A stretch of 64,000 nucleotides of DNA from Danxiaibacter flavus (GTDB lineage: Bacteria; Bacteroidota; Bacteroidia; Chitinophagales; Chitinophagaceae). The notes beneath the pieces are model-generated. The model saw only the letters and a list, made by a program, of their open reading frames with translations, searched no databases and had not been told where the DNA came from. The DNA is taken from contig NZ_JAULBC010000002.1 in assembly GCF_041060425.1 (NCBI RefSeq), forward strand, positions 868,001 to 932,000. The letters run 5' to 3'. The position numbers were made by a program, and so were the translations under genes. Below, in pieces: positions 44,738 to 53,702 of the stretch (position 1 is the first letter of the stretch; every line of letters begins with the position of its first letter).

Positions 44738-44768
44738 AAAAAAGATGCCTTTAAAAGGCATCTTTTTT
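44738..44768 (+). terminator. Intrinsic terminator between the two SusCD pairs
   Basis: AAAAAAAGATGCC, ttt(aa) loop, then GGCATCTTTTTTT. The perfect A/T-flanked stem with terminal T-tract lies about 30 bases after the first susD-like stop, so the two pairs are probably separate transcription units. The rest of the 44769-45002 spacer is AT-rich with no clear box. Confidence 0.85.
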
Positions 44769-45002
44769 TAATGTATAAACCTTTGCCATATTAAGCCGTG
44801 ATAAAATTTAAAACTAATATATGATAATCAGTATATTATAAAAAGACACGAATTTAGTCTACCAAATACCTCGGCTTAAAAATTAATTAAAAGCTAAATT
44901 TAATACAGCTTTTTTGAACTCTTTGGCGTCCTTACAGTTATCACATATTGATTTAACCTGCCCTTATGGGTTAAATGAAACACTTCATTTTAAATGTAAA
45001 TC

Positions 45003-48000
45003 ATGAGAAACATTTTATGCATGTTTTTGATGCTAATGTTTTCTTCTGCGGTTGCGTTAGCACAAAATACTAAAACTATTACTGGGAAGGTACTTGACAA
45101 AAACGGGAAGGCCGTAGAAGGCGCTTCTGTACATGTTAAGGGTACCGAAAAAGGAACTACAACAGGCTCCGATGGCACTTTTTCCATTTCAGTAAGTTCC
45201 GGAACTATACTCACCATTGATGCGCTCAATTTTGCATCACAAGACCTTACAGTTGGCAGTGACAATGACTACACTGTTACAATGAGCCAGCAAGACAACG
45301 TAATCAACGAAGTTGTAGTAACTGCTTTGGGTGTAAAAAAAGAACAAAAAGCAATTGGCTATTCGGTATCAACAGTAAAAGCCGATGAACTTGTAAAGTC
45401 AGGCGAAACCAACATCATTGAAGGTCTAGCTGCAAAAGCAACGGGCGTGCAGGTAACTTCATCAAGCGGCACACCGGGTGCCTCTTCAAAGATTGTATTA
45501 AGAGGGCCTGCTACTTTTAGCGGAGATAACCAGCCACTGATTGTTATTGACGGTGTGCCGATGGACAACTCAGTTAATAACGTAAACCCGGCAGACAACC
45601 CTTACAATAATGCACTATCTGGTGTTCAGGTAGCAAACAGGGCGTTAGATATTGCGCCGGAAGACATTGAGTCTGTATCCATATTAAAAGGACCAGCGGC
45701 GGCGGCGATATATGGACAAGCGGCGGGAAACGGCGCAATCATTTACACAACAAAAAAAGGTGCAGCAAGAAGAGGAATTGGTGTATCATACAGCGGCAAT
45801 GTTGAAATACAAAATGTGAGCAAGCTGCCTGGAATTCAAATGCGGTACGGGCAAGGTAACAACGGATCTTATAGCAATACAACTCCCAATAGCTGGGGAG
45901 AGGATCTGGTTAAAGCAGGCAAACCAATCTATGATAACATTGACAATTTCTTTCAAACGGGTACAACTTTTAACAATAACATCTCTCTTAATGGAGGCAG
46001 TGATAAAACAACTTTCCGTATGTCTGTCAACAGTACAAACATGAAAGGTATTGTTCCGAACTCCAAATTAAACCGTTATTCAGCAAGGATTACTGGCGAT
46101 TCAAAATTGAGTAACTGGCTGACTGTTGGTGGAACAGCCAACTATTCTAACACGCAAAGCACGCTGGTTCAAAATGGTTCCAACCTTGCGGGTGTTATGC
46201 TGGCATTGTTAAGAATGCCTGTTGACTTTGATGGAAGAAATTATATTAACCCAGATGGTACCCAGATAACTTTCTACGGGGCATATGACAACCCCTTCTT
46301 CTCTGTAAGAATGAATCCCTACACAGATGAAACAGATCGCTTTTTAGGTAATGTATATGCTGATGCAAAATTGAGTAAGACCTTTTCACTTTCATGGAAA
46401 GTTGGATCGGATTTTTATAACACTGACAGTAGACAAATATATGCATGGTCATCTCTTGGTAACGATAACGCTGATGGTACAGGACAAGTTAACAAGATCC
46501 ATGTCGGTTATCGCAACCTGTATTCTGACCTGTTATTGAAATTCAAAACATCCTTTGGTGCAGATAAAAACTTTGGACTGAACGGTATGATCGGAGCCAA
46601 CTACAATTACAAGCAATATCAATCATTATTTGCACGAGGCAGAGGGCTTTCTATTCCCGGCTTCTACGGGCTTTCCGGTTTATCTGAACTATATGCAAGC
46701 GATGCTGAAAGCTACCAGAACAGTAAGGCGTTATTTGCCGATCTTACTTTTGATTACAAGAGTACAGTCTTCCTCACACTAACAGGAAGGAATGAATGGT
46801 CTACAACATTCGGTAAAAATGCAAAAGGATTTTTCTATCCTAAAGCAGACCTGTCTTACGTATTCAGCAGCCTCTTCAAAGACAGCAAAGTTGTTAACTA
46901 TGGCAAAGTGAGAGTTGCTTATGCAAATGTGGGTATTTCGCCAACGGTTTATACAGACCGCACGTATTATACCGTGCCTAATATTGCCGATGGTTATACT
47001 GGCGGATTAAGCTTTCCGTACATGGAACAAAATGGATATGCAATCTCTAATACCTTATACGGATTTGATCTGAAACCTGAACGCAATATCGGTTTGGAAG
47101 CAGGTTTGGAGATGAAGTTCTTCAAAAACAGAATAGGACTTGATCTTACACTATATCAACAAAAATCCAAAGACCTGTTAATTGGTCAACCAATTGCTCC
47201 AACATCAGGTTTCCAATACAAATATGTGAACATAGGGGAAATAAGAAACCGCGGCATAGAAGTAGGTCTGAGTGGCGATGTGATCAAATCAAAAGACTTT
47301 CTCTGGAACATTGTTGTTAACTGGTCCAAGAACGTAAATGAGGTATTGCAGCTTGCCCCTGGCATTCCTGAACTTCCTGTAGGAAGTGCATTTACTACGC
47401 CACAATCCTTTGCCATTGTAGGCGAACCTTTTGGCGTGCTTTATGGAACAAAGTTTCAGCGTGATGCAAATGGCAATATGCTAATACTGTCCGGCAGTGG
47501 ACTTCCCGCCCAGGAAACCACAAACCAGAATATTGGAAACCCATTGCCAGAATGGCTCGCGAACATTAATAACTCGTTTACTTATAAAAACTGGAACTTC
47601 TCTTTCCTTTGGGATATACGGCATGGTGGAACAGTATGGAACGGTACATGGTCCAATCTTAATTTCAGGGGTAAATCGGCTGAATCCGGAGATCGCGAAC
47701 GCACTTACGTAATAGACGGCGTATATGCTGATGGTCCTAACAAGGGGCAAAAGAATACAACAGCTATCTCCGCAACCAGTTACTATCAAAACTACCTGGG
47801 CAATACCGGTAGTGAAGTAGCTATGCAGGATGGCGGATGGGTGCGTTTAAGATCTGTTGCACTTTCTTACAGATTTTCTTTCAATAAAAAAGCTATTCAA
47901 TACATAGAATTGGGCGCAGGCCTCAGGAACGTAATTCTTATTACCGATTACAAGGGCATCGATCCTGAAACAAGTTTAACTGGTGCATCACAAAACTTTA

Positions 48001-48068
48001 ATGGGTACGATTACTACAACAACCCAGGCACCAAGTCTTATTTGTTCAATCTGAAAATTGGATTATAA
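45003..48068 (+). CDS. SusC/RagA-type TonB-dependent outer-membrane transporter (pair 2)
   Basis: Outer-membrane transporter of 1021 residues with the same layout as the first: signal peptide (ends ALAQN), regulatory-like domain (KTITGKVLDKNGKAVEGASV), plug (PLIVIDGVPMDNSVNN, then ESVSILKGPAAAAIYG and GAIIYTTKKG), and barrel ending SYLFNLKIGL. It is clearly paralogous to the first SusC; shared GYDYYNNPGTKSY/GLDYFNNPGTKSY ends show a common origin. The two have diverged in barrel loops. The SusD-like gene follows by 12 bases. Confidence 0.95.
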   Translation: MRNILCMFLMLMFSSAVALAQNTKTITGKVLDKNGKAVEGASVHVKGTEKGTTTGSDGTFSISVSSGTILTIDALNFASQDLTVGSDNDYTVTMSQQDNVINEVVVTALGVKKEQKAIGYSVSTVKADELVKSGETNIIEGLAAKATGVQVTSSSGTPGASSKIVLRGPATFSGDNQPLIVIDGVPMDNSVNNVNPADNPYNNALSGVQVANRALDIAPEDIESVSILKGPAAAAIYGQAAGNGAIIYTTKKGAARRGIGVSYSGNVEIQNVSKLPGIQMRYGQGNNGSYSNTTPNSWGEDLVKAGKPIYDNIDNFFQTGTTFNNNISLNGGSDKTTFRMSVNSTNMKGIVPNSKLNRYSARITGDSKLSNWLTVGGTANYSNTQSTLVQNGSNLAGVMLALLRMPVDFDGRNYINPDGTQITFYGAYDNPFFSVRMNPYTDETDRFLGNVYADAKLSKTFSLSWKVGSDFYNTDSRQIYAWSSLGNDNADGTGQVNKIHVGYRNLYSDLLLKFKTSFGADKNFGLNGMIGANYNYKQYQSLFARGRGLSIPGFYGLSGLSELYASDAESYQNSKALFADLTFDYKSTVFLTLTGRNEWSTTFGKNAKGFFYPKADLSYVFSSLFKDSKVVNYGKVRVAYANVGISPTVYTDRTYYTVPNIADGYTGGLSFPYMEQNGYAISNTLYGFDLKPERNIGLEAGLEMKFFKNRIGLDLTLYQQKSKDLLIGQPIAPTSGFQYKYVNIGEIRNRGIEVGLSGDVIKSKDFLWNIVVNWSKNVNEVLQLAPGIPELPVGSAFTTPQSFAIVGEPFGVLYGTKFQRDANGNMLILSGSGLPAQETTNQNIGNPLPEWLANINNSFTYKNWNFSFLWDIRHGGTVWNGTWSNLNFRGKSAESGDRERTYVIDGVYADGPNKGQKNTTAISATSYYQNYLGNTGSEVAMQDGGWVRLRSVALSYRFSFNKKAIQYIELGAGLRNVILITDYKGIDPETSLTGASQNFNGYDYYNNPGTKSYLFNLKIGL

Positions 48069-48080
48069 AAGAAGAAACTT

Positions 48081-49460
48081 ATGAAAAGCAATAACATAAT
48101 ATACCTGTCTTTAATAACAGTATTCATTCTTGTGGGTAGTTGCAAAAAAGGAGACGATCTTTTTATAGATCCATCACATCCTTTAACGGTAACCCCGCAA
48201 ACGCTTCTGACTTCTGTTGAAGTAAACACTTTTATGAATATTGAAGGCGACTTAGCGCGCGTATCTTCTGTATTAGACCAGCAAATGGCAGGCGCAACAG
48301 GACAATACCAGGATCTTCAAAATTATAAAATGACCGAATCTGATTACGATAATCATTGGGCAGGCTTATGGAGTAACACCATGAAAAATGCTAAGACCAT
48401 GATGGATACTTACAGTGGTGAAAGCCCATGGTATGGCGGAATCGCCAGGATAATGATGGCGATGAATCTGGGCGTGGCTACGGATATTTGGGGCGACGTG
48501 CCCTATTCTGAAGCATTTCTGGCCCCTGCCAACTTTGCGGCCAAATATCAGCCACAACAGGAGATTCTTGATACTATCCAAAATTTGTTAAGTGAAGCAA
48601 TTACAGCGCTTTCAAAACCAGATTCTGAAAACCATGATTTGCCAGGCTCAGATGACCTGATATTTGGCGGCGATGCTGCCTCATGGATACAGGCAGCATG
48701 GACATTGAAAGCACGTTATGCAAACAGACTTAGCTTGAAAGATCCCACTGGCTCAGCTACTAATGTCCTAAATTACCTGGCCAAAGGAATTTCCGATCCA
48801 GCCCATAATCTCGAAGCAAAGCATGATGGTAGTGGAACAGCACAAAACCAATGGGGAGCCTTTCAAAATCAACGCGAAGGGTATTTCGTAGGGAATAAGT
48901 TCTTTATCGATATGCTGAATGCCAATAGCGATCCACGCCTCACTTATTATTTTGCAGAGGGAACGGATGGTACTTATTTTGGAGCTGATATTACCGAAGA
49001 AGTTATTAATACTGATGCATCTCCAATCGGGCCTTATTTCGATGTGGATCAGAACTATCCCCTCGTTACTTCCTACGAAGCACGTTTTCTTGAAGCCGAA
49101 GCTAAACAACGCCTCGGCCAGGATGCTTCCGTCGCTTTAAATAGTGGCATTAAAGAATCTGTTCAGTATGTTACGAAGGGCACAAATGACGGAAGTTCAA
49201 TAGCGAAATACACACAGGCGACCGCAACCAAAACTGCTATACTGACGGAAAAATACAAGGCAATGTTTGGACAAATTGAAGGCTGGAATGATGTAAGACG
49301 CACTAACATTCCCGCCTTAACACCCAGGCCGGCTTCTGCAGGCGCGGTTTTAAGTTACATTCCGGTTCGCCTGCCAACTCCATCCAAGGAGCGCTTGGGT
49401 AACCCTGATAACGCAAAAGTTATCGAACTAAACGTACCGGTTTGGTGGGCAACTCCTTAG
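48081..49460 (+). CDS. SusD/RagB-like substrate-binding lipoprotein (pair 2)
   Basis: Surface lipoprotein of 459 residues, with lipobox LVGSC (Cys20) then KKGDDLFIDPSHPLTVTPQT. The helical core has RIMMAMNLGVATDIWGDVPYSEAF, the SusD-like core seen also in pair 1 (DLWGSIPYSQAL). Its ending is WNDVRRTNIPALTPRP and RLPTPSKERLGNPDN. It pairs with the SusC 12 bases upstream. Equal length to the first SusD supports duplication of a whole pair. Confidence 0.92.
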   Translation: MKSNNIIYLSLITVFILVGSCKKGDDLFIDPSHPLTVTPQTLLTSVEVNTFMNIEGDLARVSSVLDQQMAGATGQYQDLQNYKMTESDYDNHWAGLWSNTMKNAKTMMDTYSGESPWYGGIARIMMAMNLGVATDIWGDVPYSEAFLAPANFAAKYQPQQEILDTIQNLLSEAITALSKPDSENHDLPGSDDLIFGGDAASWIQAAWTLKARYANRLSLKDPTGSATNVLNYLAKGISDPAHNLEAKHDGSGTAQNQWGAFQNQREGYFVGNKFFIDMLNANSDPRLTYYFAEGTDGTYFGADITEEVINTDASPIGPYFDVDQNYPLVTSYEARFLEAEAKQRLGQDASVALNSGIKESVQYVTKGTNDGSSIAKYTQATATKTAILTEKYKAMFGQIEGWNDVRRTNIPALTPRPASAGAVLSYIPVRLPTPSKERLGNPDNAKVIELNVPVWWATP

Positions 49461-49489
49461 TAATCAGTGTTTAAACGAATGAGAATGAA

Positions 49490-49525
49490 TTAGAGGCTGT
49501 TCCAACACGAAACAGCCTCTAATAT
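49490..49525 (+). terminator. Probable terminator after SusCD pair 2
   Basis: The TAGAGGCTGTT ... AACAGCCTCTA stem of 11 bp lies about 30 bases after the stop codon. The following sequence (atattaaaaatt) is A/T-rich but without a strong T-run, so termination strength is uncertain. Confidence 0.6.
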
Positions 49526-49565
49526 TAAAAATTAGTCATAAAAATTTAATTTTTTTTGTGCTGCT

Positions 49566-49603
49566 TTTGCATTTTCCCACGTAAATGCTACTTTCGCAGC
49601 GAA
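49566..49603 (+). promoter_or_regulatory. Predicted promoter of rpsP
   Basis: TTTG (49566-49569) and TACTTTCG (49589-49596) are separated by 19 bases. The pair fits the Bacteroidota primary sigma factor pattern TTTG-N19-TAnnTTTG with one mismatch (TTCG for TTTG). The start of transcription would be near 49601, about 50 bases before the rpsP ATG. Confidence 0.55.
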
Positions 49604-49649
49604 TATTTTTTGTTAACCTGGTTTAATAGCCGTTAAATGTCTATTTACA

Positions 49650-50111
49650 ATGGCAGTAAAAATGAGACTTCAAAGACACGGAAGTAAAAAAAGGCCGTTC
49701 TACTTTATTGTAGTTGCCGATGCCCGTGCACCCCGTGATGGTAAATTCATTCAGAAAATTGGTACGTACAACCCGCTTACCGTACCTGCTACAATTCAGT
49801 TAGATCGTCAGAAAGCATTGGAATGGTTGCACAAAGGTGCTCAACCTACTGACACAGTTCGTCGCATCCTTTCTTTCAAAGGCGTTCTTTACCTGAAGCA
49901 CTTATTACGTGGCGTTAAGTTAGGACTGTTTGATGAAGCTACAGCAATGGTGAAATTCCAAAAGTGGCATGAAGAACACGAAGTGACTATGAAAAAACGT
50001 ACTGAAGAGCACAAGAAACAGCAGCGTACAAAAAGATCCGGTGGTACAAGACCAGCAGTTAGAAGAGTAGAAAATTCAGGTGGCGAAGCTGCTCCTGCTA
50101 CTGAAGCTTAA
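49650..50111 (+). CDS. rpsP: 30S ribosomal protein S16
   Basis: Ribosomal protein of 153 residues. The conserved core MRLQRHGSKKRPFYFIVVAD ... RDGKFIQKIGTYNP ... GAQPTDTVRRIL spans about residues 5-75. The C-terminal extension of about 70 residues (KKRTEEHKKQQRTKRSGG, then Ala/Glu-rich end) is normal for Bacteroidota S16 but longer than in E. coli. rimM follows, the common rpsP-rimM order, although a terminator and repeats lie between. Confidence 0.96.
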   Translation: MAVKMRLQRHGSKKRPFYFIVVADARAPRDGKFIQKIGTYNPLTVPATIQLDRQKALEWLHKGAQPTDTVRRILSFKGVLYLKHLLRGVKLGLFDEATAMVKFQKWHEEHEVTMKKRTEEHKKQQRTKRSGGTRPAVRRVENSGGEAAPATEA

Positions 50112-50138
50112 TGGTATTTGCCGTACAAAATTTTTAAA

Positions 50139-50168
50139 GTCCCTGGCAGTTTGCCCGGGACTTTTTTA
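50139..50168 (+). terminator. Intrinsic terminator after rpsP
   Basis: AAAGTCCC, loop with tggcagtttgc, then CGGGACTTTTTT. GC stem and T-tract lie 30 bases after the rpsP stop. From 50170 to 50272 a TCAATTTTCAATT stutter with its inverse fills the space to rimM. Confidence 0.8.
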
Positions 50169-50273
50169 ATTGAAAGTGGATAATGGAAAATTGATAATGA
50201 AAAACAATCGAAGCGTACTCCATCCCCCATTTTCAATTTTCAATTTTCAATTGTCAATTGTCAATTATTCAAG

Positions 50274-50792
50274 ATGACAGAGAACTACGTTAATATTGGA
50301 AAAATTGTGGCCGCATTTGGCTTAAAGGGAGAATTGATTCTTCAACATGGCCTTGGTGCTAAAACAAATTTGAAAGACGTTAAAGTTATCTTCGTAGAAC
50401 AGGTAAAAGGTTCTTATCTGCCTTATTTTGTTGAAAAATCAAAAGCCAAAGACGAAACTGAGATGTTTGTCAAGGTAGAAGGAATTGACACCAAAGAAGC
50501 TGCAAGACCTATTCTTCACAAACAGGTTTGGCTGACTGATAAAGATTTCAGACAACTGGCTGACTCATCCTCTCCCATTGCATTGCTCGGCTATACGCTA
50601 ATCAATGAAGGTGAGCCTGTCGGCATTATTGAAGAAGTGATCGAGCAGCCGCACCAGGTTCTTCTCCGCGTGGATTATAAAAACAAAGAAGCCCTTATCC
50701 CTCTCCACCAGGAAACACTCGACAAAATTGATAAAAAGAAAAAGGAAGTTCATGTAACGCTGCCGGATGGATTATTAGAGATATATCTTTGA
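50274..50792 (+). CDS. rimM: Ribosome maturation factor RimM
   Basis: Assists maturation of the 30S head by binding S19. The 172-residue product has the N-terminal RimM domain (VNIGKIVAAFGLKGELIL near 5-22, VKVEGIDTKEAARPI near 62-76) and a C-terminal PRC-barrel (LLGYTLINEGEPVGIIEEVI ... NKEALIPLHQETL). Length is normal. It follows rpsP but probably has its own transcript because a terminator and a stutter repeat separate them. The stop is directly followed by a GTAAGACC microsatellite. Confidence 0.93.
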   Translation: MTENYVNIGKIVAAFGLKGELILQHGLGAKTNLKDVKVIFVEQVKGSYLPYFVEKSKAKDETEMFVKVEGIDTKEAARPILHKQVWLTDKDFRQLADSSSPIALLGYTLINEGEPVGIIEEVIEQPHQVLLRVDYKNKEALIPLHQETLDKIDKKKKEVHVTLPDGLLEIYL

Positions 50793-50872
50793 AGATCGTA
50801 AGATCGTAAGACCGTAAGACCGTAAGACCGTAAGATCGTAAGACCGTAAGACTGTAAGAAAGTAAGACATGT
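50791..50872. repeat. 8-bp GTAAGACC microsatellite, copy next to rimM
   Basis: About ten degenerate units of the 8-base word cgtaagac/cgtaagat follow the rimM stop. The same word occurs at 52285-52390 and inverted at 52432-52478, flanking the Crp-like and DinB-fold genes. Confidence 0.8.
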
Positions 50873-51056
50873 AAGAGGGCTGTTGCGAATGATAGAGTGC
50901 ATGCAGGTTATTAGGCCGGCTTTTATGCCAGGTTCAAGAGGAAAAGAGCTGCCAATGTCGATGAAGTTACCAGCACGGATTTTTGAATTTTGACTTTTGA
51001 ATTTTGACTTTTGCCCCCCCCGGCTTTTCTCCTATCTTTATTACAACACTGCGCGT

Positions 51057-51656
51057 ATGTCCCACTCCGAAGACTTGTTAACCTTAAGGAAATTTGTTTC
51101 ACCCTTATATGCATTTAGCAGTGAAGAAGAATGGGAACATTTCGCTGGCACTTGGAAGCCTTTTACAGCAAAAAGAAAAACATTATTACTGGCAACAGGC
51201 GAGACTGAAAAGCATCTTTATTTTGTTACTGAAGGTGTGCAAAGAGCCTTTAGCCTAAGTGGCGAGGAAAAAGATGTAACGCTGGTGTTCACTTATGCTC
51301 CCTCGTTTTCGGGCGTTGTTGATTCCTTCCTGTTGCAGCAGCCATCAAAATATTATATGGAAACGCTTACGGCGAGCAGGTTTATTCGTACAACTTATTC
51401 GCAGGTGGATGAAATGATGAAACTGTATCCGTCATTTCAAAGCTTTATCATTAAGGCATTGAGTGCAACTTTATCCGGCGTTTTAGAAAGGCAGATAGAA
51501 CTGCAATGCTTTTCCGCCGAACAGAAATTTCTCACCTTGCTTAAAAGAAGTCCGCATGTACTCAGACTCATTCCTCACAAATACCTTGCTTCTTACCTTG
51601 GGATAGACGCGACGACCTTTAGTAAGTTATTGGGATCGGTAAGACTGACGATGTAA
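51057..51656 (+). CDS. Crp/Fnr-family cyclic-nucleotide-binding-type regulator
   Basis: A 199-residue protein; the ATG at 51057 (MSHSEDLLTLRKFV) is chosen because the upstream 20 residues read from a TTTTGAC-type stutter repeat. Residues about 25-125 form a cNMP-binding-like beta-roll (KRKTLLLATGETEKHLYFVTEGV, then the VTLVFTYAPSFSGVVDSF segment), followed by a long helix. The C-terminal HTH is short: IPHKYLASYLGIDATTFSKLL, the pattern of Bacteroidota Crp-like regulators. The terminator downstream separates it from the DinB-fold gene. Confidence 0.85.
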   Translation: MSHSEDLLTLRKFVSPLYAFSSEEEWEHFAGTWKPFTAKRKTLLLATGETEKHLYFVTEGVQRAFSLSGEEKDVTLVFTYAPSFSGVVDSFLLQQPSKYYMETLTASRFIRTTYSQVDEMMKLYPSFQSFIIKALSATLSGVLERQIELQCFSAEQKFLTLLKRSPHVLRLIPHKYLASYLGIDATTFSKLLGSVRLTM

Positions 51657-51667
51657 TTCATTGCCAC

Positions 51668-51697
51668 AAAATCTTGGCGCAGACCAAGATTTTTTTT
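51668..51697 (+). terminator. Intrinsic terminator after the Crp-like gene
   Basis: AAAATCTTGG, cgcaga loop, CCAAGATTTTTTTT: perfect 8-10 bp stem with T-tract, 12 bases after the stop codon. Confidence 0.8.
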
Positions 51698-51732
51698 GAG
51701 CATTGCTAACAACTTTGTGAAAAAATAAGACC

Positions 51733-52308
51733 ATGCCAACCTACACATCCCAGGAACTGATAACAACGCTTCAGGAACAGACTGAGGAAATTTTGCAAAC
51801 AGCTATCCGCGAATGGCAAATGTTATCTCATGAAGAATTTTCCAGGCAACCCGCTCCCGGCAAATGGAGCGCTAATGAATGCCTGCAACACCTGAATAGC
51901 TATGGTGATTACTATTTGCCCGCCATTGAAAAAGCAATGGGCCTATCAGCGGCAAAACCTTCAGCAACTTTCAAAACTGGTCGCCTGGGAAATTATTTTA
52001 CACGGCTGATGGAACCCGGCGAGAATGGTCCGTCTAAGAAAATGAAATCGCCTGCCAATCATTCACCAAAAACAATAAAAAGCAGTGTTGAGGTAATTTC
52101 AACATTTATCGATCAGCAGGAAAAAACATTACAGCTACTGGAACTGGCCAGAAAAAAAGACCTGAATAAAATACAGATCCCTATTTCCATCGCAAAATTC
52201 ATCCGTCTCAAACTGGGCGATGTATTTATGTTTGTTATTGCTCACAATAGAAGGCATGTACTGCAGGCGGAGAGGGCCGTGGGAGATCGTAAGACAGTAG
52301 GATCGTAA
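51733..52308 (+). CDS. DinB-fold protein (DinB_2 superfamily)
   Basis: A 191-residue helical-bundle protein. DinB_2 features are REWQMLSHEEFSRQPAPGKWSANECLQHLN near residues 26-55 (conserved WSxxEcLqHL with metal-binding His), and the late HNRRHVLQAERAVG (histidines near 176-181). The last eight codons (GDRKTVGS) are encoded by the GTAAGACC microsatellite, so the original stop may have been overrun by repeat growth. Biochemical role unknown. Confidence 0.83.
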   Translation: MPTYTSQELITTLQEQTEEILQTAIREWQMLSHEEFSRQPAPGKWSANECLQHLNSYGDYYLPAIEKAMGLSAAKPSATFKTGRLGNYFTRLMEPGENGPSKKMKSPANHSPKTIKSSVEVISTFIDQQEKTLQLLELARKKDLNKIQIPISIAKFIRLKLGDVFMFVIAHNRRHVLQAERAVGDRKTVGS

Positions 52309-52480
52309 GACAGTAAGATAGTAAGACGTGTAAGACCGTAAGATGGTAAGACATGTAAGACTCGTAAGATGGTAAGATTATAAGAGCTGTATAAGATTGA
52401 ATGAAGATGAAAAAAAGTAAAGTTGTTTCACCTGTCTCTTACGATCTTACTGTCTTACGATCTTACGGTCTTACGCGTCT
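52285..52480. repeat. GTAAGACC microsatellite, direct and inverted blocks
   Basis: Direct units run 52285-52386 through the 3' end of the DinB-fold gene; inverted units (cttacgatcttactgtctta) run about 52436-52478. Together they can form a long imperfect hairpin between this gene and the convergent peroxiredoxin gene. Confidence 0.75.
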
Positions 52481-52576
52481 TCAAAAAAAGGCCCCGCACA
52501 GAATTTACATTCATACATGCAGGGCAGACACATGAGAGGTTGCTAAAACAGGCAACGCGAGCTGCCTTGTTGTTGT

Positions 52577-53212
52577 TTATTTATTTGGCTGCGGTGTATA
52601 ACGCAGATAAGGTTTAACTACTTTAACGCCTTTAGGGAATTTAACAATAGCATCTTCTGTTTTGATCGCAGGGACAACAATCACATCTTCACCTTCCTGC
52701 CAGTTTGCGGGAGTAGCAACGCTATGGTTAGCTGTTAATTGTAAAGAATCAATTACACGCAATACTTCATTGAAATTTCTTCCGGTTGAAGCAGGGTAAG
52801 TGATAGTCAGTTTTACTTTTTTATCTGGTCCGATAACAAACAGAGAACGAACAGTAAATGTTTCAGATGCATTAGGATGGATCATATCATATAAACCAGC
52901 CACTTTTCTGTCTTCATCAGCAATGATCGGAAATCCAACTGCACAAGATTGAGTTTCGTTGATGTCATTGATCCAGCCACGGTGCTTACCAAGATCGTCA
53001 ACACTTAACGCCAATACTTTTACATTGCGTTTTGCAAACTCTTCCTGTAATAAGGCAGTCTTGCCCAATTCAGTTGTACAAACAGGAGTATAATCAGCAG
53101 GGTGCGAAAACAGAATACCCCAGCTATCACCCAGGTATTCGTAAAAATTGATATCACCAATGGTTGTTTTTGCATCGAAGTTAGGAGCGGCATCGCCCAG
53201 ACGTAAACTCAT
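52577..53212 (-). CDS. 1-Cys (Prx6-type) peroxiredoxin
   Basis: Cytoplasmic peroxidase of 211 residues reducing H2O2 and organic peroxides. The peroxidatic Cys45 lies in SHPADYTPVCTTELG. Prx6-type features are the early LRLGDAAPNFDAKTTIGDI and the C-terminal NWQEGEDVIVVPAI followed by KYLRYT-type end (VVKPYLRYTPQP). Length and C-terminal extension place it with the 1-Cys group. It is transcribed alone, converging with the repeat block at 52285-52480. Confidence 0.95.
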   Translation of the reverse strand: MSLRLGDAAPNFDAKTTIGDINFYEYLGDSWGILFSHPADYTPVCTTELGKTALLQEEFAKRNVKVLALSVDDLGKHRGWINDINETQSCAVGFPIIADEDRKVAGLYDMIHPNASETFTVRSLFVIGPDKKVKLTITYPASTGRNFNEVLRVIDSLQLTANHSVATPANWQEGEDVIVVPAIKTEDAIVKFPKGVKVVKPYLRYTPQPNK

Positions 53213-53339
53213 ACGGAATAATTTTTAAGGCTACGAATATAGTAATTCCCTATAAAAAAAGTAGACTTCTGAAAAATATTTTTTGGTTAGGCATTTTAAA
53301 CAGATTTCCATTTTGCCGGTTAATTAATTATTTGCTTTC

Positions 53340-53412
53340 GCCCTTTCAGGGCTTACTTGTGTTGGATTTATTTCCCAGGGCGTTGCCCTGGGCTAATGCT
53401 AGCGTCCCTTCA
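53340..53412. repeat. REP-like hairpin element, copy 2
   Basis: GCCCTTTCAGGGC (53340-53352) and CCCAGGGCgttGCCCTGGG (53374-53392), followed by gctaatgc and a degenerate third hairpin (cgtcccttcaga). Same order and near-identical spacing (21 versus 23 bases) as 1992-2071. It lies in the 490-base spacer upstream of the peroxiredoxin gene. Confidence 0.7.
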
Positions 53413-53445
53413 GATACTTATTGATCGAAGGTGTATCTTATAGTA

Positions 53446-53546
53446 CATTCCTTCCGAATGGACGATTGAAAAATGCGTAGCATTTTTTTCAAAGCGCTCT
53501 AAGGAGCGCCGTTGCGGGGGGACGAAGCCACACGGCTTGGGCGGGG
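53446..53546. repeat. Run of four small hairpins
   Basis: Consecutive perfect dyads: CATTCcttccGAATG, AAAAATGCgtaGCATTTTT, GCGCTCtaagGAGCGC and AAGCCacacGGCTT, ending in a G-rich stretch (gggcgggg). No reading frame explains it. The adjacent REP-like element makes the whole 53340-53550 region a dense hairpin array. Confidence 0.6.
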
Positions 53547-53605
53547 AACGAAAATTAAAATTGAAGATGATTGTGTTTAAATTGCGATCCGACATACTGA
53601 CAAAC

Positions 53606-53649
53606 AAAAAAGCCTGAATATACCCACATACATTCAGGCCATTTTTTTT
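53606..53649. terminator. Intrinsic terminator, likely bidirectional
   Basis: AAAAAAGCCTGAAT (53606-53619), 12-base loop, ATTCAGGCC then ATTTTTTTT. Both arms carry A/T tracts, so it can work on either strand. It lies downstream of the minus-strand RluA-family gene's 3' end (53703). Confidence 0.8.
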
Positions 53650-53702
53650 ATGTTAAGCGTTTTATCGCTGAAAGCTGATAGCTGATAGCTCAAAGCTCAC
53701 AG

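Noticed and set aside
49490..49649. Possible riboswitch or leader RNA before rpsP
   Set aside because: Only the terminator stem of the preceding gene and a promoter-like pair are visible; no conserved riboswitch core.
52423..52617. 64-codon plus-strand frame
   Set aside because: Its first part is the inverted GTAAGACC microsatellite and its end overlaps the peroxiredoxin gene; no family features.
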